NCBI GenBank assembly: GCA_938075155.1
Contig: CALJGL010000002.1
Coordinates: 48,797 to 112,796, forward strand
Origin: UBA12191 sp009937185
GTDB lineage: Bacteria; Planctomycetota; UBA8108; UBA1146
Direction of reading: 5' to 3'
DNA: 64,000 nt
Below the pieces are notes generated by a model, which saw only the letters and a list, made by a program, of their open reading frames with translations, ran no database searches and had not been told where the DNA came from. The position numbers and the translations under genes are program-made. Below are positions 53,466 through 59,713 of the stretch, one piece after another (position 1 is the first letter of the stretch; each line of letters starts with the position of its first letter).

Positions 53466-54617
53466 TTGAACTCCCAAACTGATCGCTGCTACCACGGGGG
53501 TGCTTTTTTCAAAGCGATTGGCGAAGGGTTTGATCACCTCGAACGTCATCAACAGGTGATTAACGCAGATGTCCTCGACGCCTGGTTTCCACCGGCACCC
53601 TCTGTGATCGAGACTGTCACAGAATACCTACCATGGTTGGCTCGAACCTCTCCGCCCACACATAGCGAAGGACTGATCGAAACCATTTCCGAAAGCAGGG
53701 GAGTCCCACAAAACTGCGTTCTTCCTGGAGCCGGCTCGTCGGCCTTGATCTTCCTCGCTCTGAGAGAGTGGCTTACGCCAAGTTCAAAAGTATTGATGCT
53801 CGATCCTTCATATGGGGAGTACTCACACGTATGTGAACAAGTGATCGGATGCCAGGTCGATCGCATCGTCCTTCAAAAAACAGATCACTACCGTATCGAC
53901 CTCGACCACCTCAGCCGGCAAATCCAAGCTGGATACGACTTGGTGATTCTCATCAATCCGAACAACCCATCAGGTCATCATATCGAGAAGAAGGACATTA
54001 AAGTCGTCCTAGAGCACCTTCCAGAAAACACTCGCTGCTGGGTCGACGAAGCCTATATCGAATATGTGGATGCGAGCGCTTCCATTGCAAAACCGTCAGC
54101 AACGACCTCTTCGCTTGAAACCTTAGCCGCGACCTCTGCCAATATTTTTGTCTGTAAATCCCTCTCTAAGGTATACGCACTCAGCGGAGTGCGTGCGGCA
54201 TATCTAGTGGGCAACCCCGAAGACATCTCTCGACTTCGCACACTCACGCCACCTTGGGCCGTCAGTTTGCCGGCCCAACTCGCTGCGGTAAAAGCACTGA
54301 AAAGCCCTGAGTACTACAATGACTGCTATCAGAAAACTGATGATCTGCGACAACAATTGAGCACCATGCTCAGTGATAGCTATCCAGGAAGTACACAAAT
54401 CGTAGGGGTTGCCAATTGGATTCTATGGATTCCACCCGTCAAAGATTCTGAGGTCGCCCCATGGGTCGCGCGATGTCAGCAACACCACTTATTTCTACGA
54501 ACTTTCACTGATCCCGGTCATCCCCTCGGATCAGAAACGATACGCATCAGCGTTAAAGATCAGATGACTCAAGTACGTATGATCGAAATTCTGCAAGCCA
54601 CCCAGCCCCAGCGATGA
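53466..54617 (+). CDS. HisC-like PLP-dependent aminotransferase
   Basis: 383 residues from TTG 53466; 395 if translation starts at ATC 53430, which has a much better ribosome site. Fold-type I enzyme close to histidinol-phosphate aminotransferase and CobD-type proteins: FPPAPSVIETV near the start, GAGSSALIFLALREW, ILINPNNPSGH, CWVDEAYIEYVD, and the Schiff-base lysine in CKSLSKVYALSGVRAAYL. The C-terminal FTDPGHPLGSETIRIS supplies the substrate-carboxylate Arg. It could make histidine or act in another transamination. No his genes are nearby, so the role stays open. Confidence 0.85.
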   Translation: MNSQTDRCYHGGAFFKAIGEGFDHLERHQQVINADVLDAWFPPAPSVIETVTEYLPWLARTSPPTHSEGLIETISESRGVPQNCVLPGAGSSALIFLALREWLTPSSKVLMLDPSYGEYSHVCEQVIGCQVDRIVLQKTDHYRIDLDHLSRQIQAGYDLVILINPNNPSGHHIEKKDIKVVLEHLPENTRCWVDEAYIEYVDASASIAKPSATTSSLETLAATSANIFVCKSLSKVYALSGVRAAYLVGNPEDISRLRTLTPPWAVSLPAQLAAVKALKSPEYYNDCYQKTDDLRQQLSTMLSDSYPGSTQIVGVANWILWIPPVKDSEVAPWVARCQQHHLFLRTFTDPGHPLGSETIRISVKDQMTQVRMIEILQATQPQR

Positions 54618-55012
54618 GCCCAAAGACTCTGCAAAACAATTTCAAATCCATACAGGTATGAGAACCCTCAAGACCCCATAAAAAAAAGAGTACCCACACA
54701 GCAACATATAAACATAAACTACTATTAATAATGAACTTACGTGAGAACTGCCGCTTCTTTACTCGTCAAAATTACACCTGTACAATAATGACGTCTGTTA
54801 ATGGGTGATGCATCAGGATTTGAATCATCGTCACATTATTAACTAATGTAATCGTTACGTTTACGGTTCGTCAGTTGAATAAAAGACAGAGATGTAAAAG
54901 TGCGGACGGTGAGAAAAGGAAATCCCTCCTCGTTCACACTCAAATCATTTTGAGGGCACTTGTTTTTCATTTTTTGTTTGGGTTTCCACTGCTTTGAAAA
55001 GGGAGGGTCAAA
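54618..55012. other. AT-rich gene-free region upstream of the peptide precursor
   Basis: 395 bases, markedly more AT-rich than its surroundings, with no coding sequence. It should contain the promoter of the export island. A perfect 6-bp stem ctcaaa/tttgag (54939-54944 with 54949-54954) is followed by a T-rich run (cacttgtttttcattttttg), which resembles a weak attenuator in the leader. GGGAGG at 55001-55006 is the ribosome site of the precursor. No certain -10/-35 pair was seen. Confidence 0.4.
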
Positions 55013-55195
55013 ATGACCAATCCAGAGAACATTTCCGACGCGGACCTTGAGGGTGTTGCAGGTGGCGTTAAAGGGTCGATGTCAGACGCTGAGAAAAAGA
55101 AGATGAAGATGAAGCAAGATGCTCAACGCAACGACACCAAGCCGTTTCCTGGCACAAAAGATACCAAGGCTGATCTCGACATTAGTGGAAAGTAG
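55013..55195 (+). CDS. Small double-glycine (NHLP-type) leader peptide precursor
   Basis: 60 residues. ATG 55013 follows GGGAGG with six bases spacing. Residues 7-18, ISDADLEGVAGG, form a leader of the nitrile-hydratase-leader-peptide/double-glycine kind (consensus like LSDEELEAVAGG). Cleavage after Gly18 would release a 42-residue peptide starting VKGSMSDAEK. It contains ten lysines and one arginine, seven acidic residues, no cysteine, one Phe and two Pro, and is not hydrophobic. It is the natural substrate for the C39-peptidase exporter encoded downstream. No lanthipeptide, azoline or radical-SAM enzyme is near. It could be an exported unmodified peptide (signal, toxin or adhesin). The function is unknown. 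Confidence 0.8.
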   Translation: MTNPENISDADLEGVAGGVKGSMSDAEKKKMKMKQDAQRNDTKPFPGTKDTKADLDISGK

Positions 55196-55306
55196 AAATA
55201 CTTTTTAATGCTGGGAATGTGCGTTGACCGCTTTTTAGCCCAACACTCATTCCTAGGTCTGTTTTGGAATAGGAAGTCTTCAACAACTTCCTTTCATCAA
55301 TAAAGG

Positions 55307-55354
55307 AACTGACTGTCTCAGCCTGCAACATGAGTTGAGACAGTCGGTTTTCTT
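55307..55354 (+). terminator. Rho-independent terminator between the precursor and the export genes
   Basis: Stem of 14 bp including one wobble (55307-55320 with 55336-55349, core gactgtctca/tgagacagtc), 15-base loop, then TTTCTTT. It lies 112 bases after the precursor stop, so most precursor transcripts would end here and fewer would read into the exporter genes, giving more precursor than machinery. A smaller hairpin aggaagt/acttcct (55271-55292) precedes it. Confidence 0.78.
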
Positions 55355-55411
55355 TAATTTCACAGACCACGCTTTAATTTCACTGACCACGCTTTAATTT
55401 CACTGACCACA
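55352..55411 (+). repeat. Three tandem 20-bp repeats before the CNB regulator gene
   Basis: The unit ctttaatttcactgaccacg occurs three times head to tail, with one base changed in the first copy and the last base in the third. They begin in the tail of the terminator and end 76 bases before the regulator start. The 20-bp spacing puts copies at about two helical turns, as in arrays of operator sites. Confidence 0.85.
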
Positions 55412-55486
55412 TTGAGCTCGCCCAAGTACACGCAGTTTACTCAGGTACACGCAAGCATTGCACGGAAGACGACGAGGTGTTTCGAA

Positions 55487-56041
55487 ATGCGAAATTCACT
55501 GATCATCCTTGGAGTGCTTGAGGATCAAGACATCGATTGGTTCGTAAGGGTCGGCAACAAGAACTCCTTGCAAGAGGGGGACTGCCTGATCGAAGAAGGT
55601 CAGCACATTGAATTTCTAGGCTTCGTTCTCGAAGGCTCGATCAAAGTGACCTCCCTTGCAGATACCGACAAAGTGCTGACGACTGTGTATCCCGGAGAGA
55701 TCGTCGGAGAAGTTTCGCTTCTCGATTCGAGGCCCCCAAAAGTCACGCTACTGGCTCTCGAACCATCCGTTGTTTTAAAGATCTCTCGCTCAGTTCTGAA
55801 CACAAAGCTTCAAAATGATAGCGGCTTTGCCAGTCGCTTTTACAAAGCCATAGGAGTTTGTCTGGCGCAGAGACTCATCCATCTCACCCAGACCTCGCTC
55901 ACCATTAGCCATCTTCGCACTGCAGAATCACAAGAGACCGAAGGGGAGAACATCAGCATTGTTGACCCAGATGTTCTAGAGGCCCTTTCACTTGCAAGCC
56001 GAAGATTTGAATACTTGTTAGAGCGATCGATCAATGCTTGA
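55487..56041 (+). CDS. Cyclic-nucleotide-binding (Crp-type beta-roll) domain protein of the export island
   Basis: 184 residues from ATG 55487 (GAGG nine bases before it). One CNB domain covers about residues 15-130: SLQEGDCLIEEGQHIEFLGF, a GxV(L)EGSIKVTS strand, and YPGEIVGEVSLLDSRPPKVT, which is the phosphate-binding-cassette region, although the usual Arg of true cAMP sites is not in its normal place. The C terminus is helical with no clear winged helix, so it may not bind DNA. It lies 33 bases before the HlyD gene and is probably in its transcript. CNB domains accompany several double-glycine exporters and may adjust transport. Confidence 0.8.
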   Translation: MRNSLIILGVLEDQDIDWFVRVGNKNSLQEGDCLIEEGQHIEFLGFVLEGSIKVTSLADTDKVLTTVYPGEIVGEVSLLDSRPPKVTLLALEPSVVLKISRSVLNTKLQNDSGFASRFYKAIGVCLAQRLIHLTQTSLTISHLRTAESQETEGENISIVDPDVLEALSLASRRFEYLLERSINA

Positions 56042-56074
56042 TCATTCGAAATAATATTATTTGCAGGAGGTCAT

Positions 56075-57517
56075 TTGTCCGCCGATAAGCCTTCCCTGTT
56101 TCAGAAGAAAGCTCTGGAGCATATATCAACTCCGGAACAGCTGGACACGATGCTCCAGGTGCTCCCAAGAAGAAACTGGATCCCTGTCCTCGTTGTGGGA
56201 TTGGGCATCGTCAGCTTCACGATCTGGTGCATCTTTGGCCAAATACCTGTAAATGTAAAAGCCAAAGGCATCATGGTATTTCCCGGGCGTGTCGTACCCT
56301 TGCAAAGTCACTCCCAAGGGCAACTCCTCAAGTTAAATGTCAGCCCTGGTGATTCGGTCACTAAAGATCAAGTCATCGGTGAAATATTTCAGCCTGAACT
56401 TCGGGAGCAACTCGACGTTGAAAAAGGCTTACTCTCAGAACTGAAAACGAAGATCGAACTGAATGAGCCGTTGAGGCAATTCACACTCGCCTCAGAAAAG
56501 TCTTTTATTGAAACCAAAAAAGAGGGCTACAAGAAACAAATAGGGACACATACCGAACTCGCTAGAATGCGACTTGAAGAAAAAGATCGATACATCCAAA
56601 AGCAGATCGATCAGATCAACACTCTTGAACAAGATCTCCAATCACTCAACAGTTATCTCACAAAGAAACTGACGGGCTTTGAAAGCCTAGCAGAAGATGA
56701 AATCTTTTCTGCTTACGATGAAGAACTTCAAGACACTCGACAGGAACTTCTGACCAACAAGGTTTCGCTCTCAGAGCTCCAGTTAAAAAAACATGAACTG
56801 GATTACCAGAAGCTTCAGTTTCTCGCAGAGCACCAAACCAGGCTCGACAATATCGAAGACCTCAGCAGAAAGCTGGAAGAATTAGAAGTCCAAGTCGCAA
56901 GGTTGGATCAGGCAGAGCTGACTGAAAAAACAAAACTGAATCTCGAACTCCTCGAAGTAGAAGGACGCATTCAGAGGCTCAATCAAAACCTCAACCACCA
57001 ATCGGTGATTCGTGCACCCTACACAGGTAAGATTCTCGAGCTGAATATTGCAGCGGGACAAATCTTAACCCCAGGACAACAAATCGGATTGATAGAAAAT
57101 GAGGGGGGATCAGATTCCCTCGTCGCCGTCGCCTATTTCCCTGTTCAAGACGGCAAAAAGATCTTCTCGGGAATGAAGACGCGCATCACGCCCACCACCG
57201 TCAAAAAAGAACGCTTCGGGAGCATCTTGGGAGACATCACAAGCGTCTCATCAATCCCTCGATCTACCGACTCGATTGCTTCCACTTTGGGTAATAAAGA
57301 ACTCGCCCAAAGTCTAGGGACAGCAGGTGCCATGATCGAAGTACGCAGTCGACTCGCATCCTCCCCAAATACGACAAGCGGATACGAATGGTCTTCCGGC
57401 AAGGGACCCAATATCTCCATCACCTCCGGCATGACCGTCACAGTCGATGCGACGATAGAACACCGGAAACCGATTACATTCTTACTCCCGTTCCTCAAAG
57501 AAATGGGGGGGGAGTAA
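56075..57517 (+). CDS. HlyD-family membrane fusion protein, NHLM-type peptide secretion
   Basis: 480 residues, start TTG 56075 with AGGAGG four bases before it. N-terminal FQKKALEHISTPEQLDTMLQ is characteristic of the NHLM bacteriocin-system secretion protein. One membrane helix (WIPVLVVGLGIVSFTIWCIFG) follows, then a lipoyl/biotinyl half (LKLNVSPGDSVTKDQVIGEI), a long coiled-coil of about 170 residues, the second lipoyl half (IRAPYTGKILELNIAAGQ), and a beta-domain. It spans the periplasm and connects the inner-membrane exporters to an outer-membrane channel, perhaps the TolC-like protein at 47437. It lies six bases before the C39 exporter gene. Confidence 0.88.
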   Translation: MSADKPSLFQKKALEHISTPEQLDTMLQVLPRRNWIPVLVVGLGIVSFTIWCIFGQIPVNVKAKGIMVFPGRVVPLQSHSQGQLLKLNVSPGDSVTKDQVIGEIFQPELREQLDVEKGLLSELKTKIELNEPLRQFTLASEKSFIETKKEGYKKQIGTHTELARMRLEEKDRYIQKQIDQINTLEQDLQSLNSYLTKKLTGFESLAEDEIFSAYDEELQDTRQELLTNKVSLSELQLKKHELDYQKLQFLAEHQTRLDNIEDLSRKLEELEVQVARLDQAELTEKTKLNLELLEVEGRIQRLNQNLNHQSVIRAPYTGKILELNIAAGQILTPGQQIGLIENEGGSDSLVAVAYFPVQDGKKIFSGMKTRITPTTVKKERFGSILGDITSVSSIPRSTDSIASTLGNKELAQSLGTAGAMIEVRSRLASSPNTTSGYEWSSGKGPNISITSGMTVTVDATIEHRKPITFLLPFLKEMGGE

Positions 57518-57523
57518 TCCTTC

Positions 57524-59713
57524 ATGTCGAAGTCTATGGGTAAAAGAGTCAAAACACCCACTGTCTTGCAGATGGAAGCAGTGGAATGCGGCGCCGCCTC
57601 ATTGGCAATGGTGCTAGGCTACTATGGCCGCATCGAACCACTCGCAAAGTTGCGTCAAAACTGCGGCGTCTCTAGAGACGGCAGTAAAGCGGCCAACATT
57701 CTCAGGGCTGCTCGACGTTATGGCATGGAAGCCCATGGTATCAAAGCTGACGTTCCAGCTTTGAAATCACTCCAAATGCCCTGCATTCTGTTTTGGGAAT
57801 TCAACCACTTCGTCGTCCTCGAGGGATTCAAAAAAAATGTCGCCTACATCAATGATCCCGCTATGGGACACAGAGTCATCCCTATCGCTGATTTCGAACG
57901 CAGCTTCACTGGAGTAGCGCTCGCGATGAAACCCGGCGAAGAATTTGAACGTGGCGGCAAAAAACCTAGTCTTTTAGGCGCAGTATTGGAGCGCCTGACA
58001 GGTTCAGCACTTCCCATCGTGTTCTGCATCTTTCTCGGCTTCTTAATGGTCATCCCGGGAATCTTGTTTCCCGTGCTGATGCAAATCTTCCTCGACGAAA
58101 TTATTTTGGAAAACAGATCAAGTTGGGCTCGTCCCATCATGACGGCGATGCTCTTTGCCATTCTGCTGAATTTAGGTCTGAAGTATCTACAGATGAATTC
58201 ACTACGAAGACTCCGACTCAATCTGACGATTCGTCTTTCAAGTCAGTTCTTCTGGCACCTTCTGCAACTCCCGAATGAGTTTTATGTGCAACGTTTTGCT
58301 GGAGAGGTCGCAAACCGCAGCCAGCTCAATCAAGACATCGCCACCAACATTTCGGGTCGCCTCGCTCAAACAGCCATCGATGTCGTCATGGCGGTTCTTT
58401 ACCTCACAGTGATGCTCTACTACGACGTATTCCTCACCTGCATCGGTCTGAGCGTGGCTATCATGAACTTTTTCATCTTACGATGGATTTCTGAAAGCCG
58501 CATCGAAGCTTCAATGCGAGTTCTTCAAGAGTTCGGAAAAGCTCGCGGCACTGCCATGGCCGGTCTCCAGGGAATGGAGACCATCAAAGCCAGTGGCCTA
58601 GAATCGGGCTTCTACGAGAAGTGGTCGGGATACTACTCCAAGGCGGTCAATGCTCAGCAAGGCTTACAGGTCAGCAACACGTTGCTCATTTCTCTGCCTA
58701 CTCTGCTCAGCACTCTCGCCGCCCTGCTCGTCATCATCATCGGCGGTTTCCGGGTGATCGACGGGGTCATGACCATCGGAATGCTCGTCGCTTTTCAATC
58801 TCTGATGGCCAGTTTCCTAGCACCCGTCGAAAACTTACTCGACCTCGGCTCAGAAATTCAAGAAATGCGGGGAGACCTTGATCGCGTCGATGACGTTTTA
58901 AAATATCCATACGAGCATACCGTCAACTCTGATTCAGAGAATTCGGGATCGGCAGACCAGGTCTTCCTCACCGGTGACATCCGCCTAGAGAACGTCACCT
59001 TTGGCTACAACGTTCTCGAGCCTCCTTTGCTCGAAGATCTCAACATGCACATCAAGCCCGGAGATCGAGTCGCCCTCGTTGGCGGCAGCGGCTCAGGGAA
59101 ATCAACTCTGGCCAAGCTGATCTCGGGTGAACTCAAGCCGTGGAGTGGACAAATCTACTTCGACGGAATCCCTATCGACAGCCTCCCTCGCCATCTGTTC
59201 GTCAACTCCTTCTCATTCATCAGCCAAGAGATTCAGTTATTCAGCGGATCGGTCCGCGACAATTTAACTCTGTGGGATTCGACAGTGCCGGAGGAAGACA
59301 TCGTGCAGGCATGTGAAGACGCCGCCATCCTCGACACCATCACCGCACTTCCCGGAGGCCTAGATGCTGACCTCATCGAAGGCGGCAACAATCTCAGTGG
59401 CGGTCAAAAACAGCGACTAGAGATCGCCCGAACACTGGTCCCCAATCCCACAATTTTGATTCTCGACGAAGCCACCAGTGCTCTCGATACTGAAACAGAA
59501 CGGGTCGTGCTGGATCGCATGAGAATGAGAGGGTGTTCCTCTATTTTCGTTTCACACCGCTTAAGTACCATTCGAGACTGTACAGAAATCATCGTTCTAG
59601 AATACGGCAAAGTGGTCGAACGCGGAAATCATGAAGATCTATGGAACAGTGACGGAGCTTACGCACAACTCCTGAAACTGGATGACGAATTCTCGGAGGC
59701 CGCCACCTCATGA
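57524..59713 (+). CDS. Peptidase C39 ABC exporter (NHLM bacteriocin-type peptidase/ATPase)
   Basis: 729 residues. The N-terminal C39 peptidase has all its parts: Gln16 in VLQMEAVECGAASLAMVLG, catalytic Cys22, His95 in EFNHFVVLEG and Asp111 in YINDPAMG. It should cut after the GG of the leader at 55013. About residues 160-440 form a six-helix ABC transmembrane domain. The ATPase has Walker A GGSGSGKSTLAKL, signature LSGGQKQRLE, Walker B ILILDEATSALD and the H-loop VSHRLST. It exports the trimmed peptide to the periplasm through the HlyD partner. It overlaps the next ABC gene by 4 bases (ATGA). Confidence 0.93.
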   Translation: MSKSMGKRVKTPTVLQMEAVECGAASLAMVLGYYGRIEPLAKLRQNCGVSRDGSKAANILRAARRYGMEAHGIKADVPALKSLQMPCILFWEFNHFVVLEGFKKNVAYINDPAMGHRVIPIADFERSFTGVALAMKPGEEFERGGKKPSLLGAVLERLTGSALPIVFCIFLGFLMVIPGILFPVLMQIFLDEIILENRSSWARPIMTAMLFAILLNLGLKYLQMNSLRRLRLNLTIRLSSQFFWHLLQLPNEFYVQRFAGEVANRSQLNQDIATNISGRLAQTAIDVVMAVLYLTVMLYYDVFLTCIGLSVAIMNFFILRWISESRIEASMRVLQEFGKARGTAMAGLQGMETIKASGLESGFYEKWSGYYSKAVNAQQGLQVSNTLLISLPTLLSTLAALLVIIIGGFRVIDGVMTIGMLVAFQSLMASFLAPVENLLDLGSEIQEMRGDLDRVDDVLKYPYEHTVNSDSENSGSADQVFLTGDIRLENVTFGYNVLEPPLLEDLNMHIKPGDRVALVGGSGSGKSTLAKLISGELKPWSGQIYFDGIPIDSLPRHLFVNSFSFISQEIQLFSGSVRDNLTLWDSTVPEEDIVQACEDAAILDTITALPGGLDADLIEGGNNLSGGQKQRLEIARTLVPNPTILILDEATSALDTETERVVLDRMRMRGCSSIFVSHRLSTIRDCTEIIVLEYGKVVERGNHEDLWNSDGAYAQLLKLDDEFSEAATS

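Noticed and set aside
55352..55411. Tandem 20-bp repeats as a CRISPR array
   Set aside because: The units are contiguous without spacers and no cas gene is present in the window. The same holds for the arrays at 43303 and 49085.
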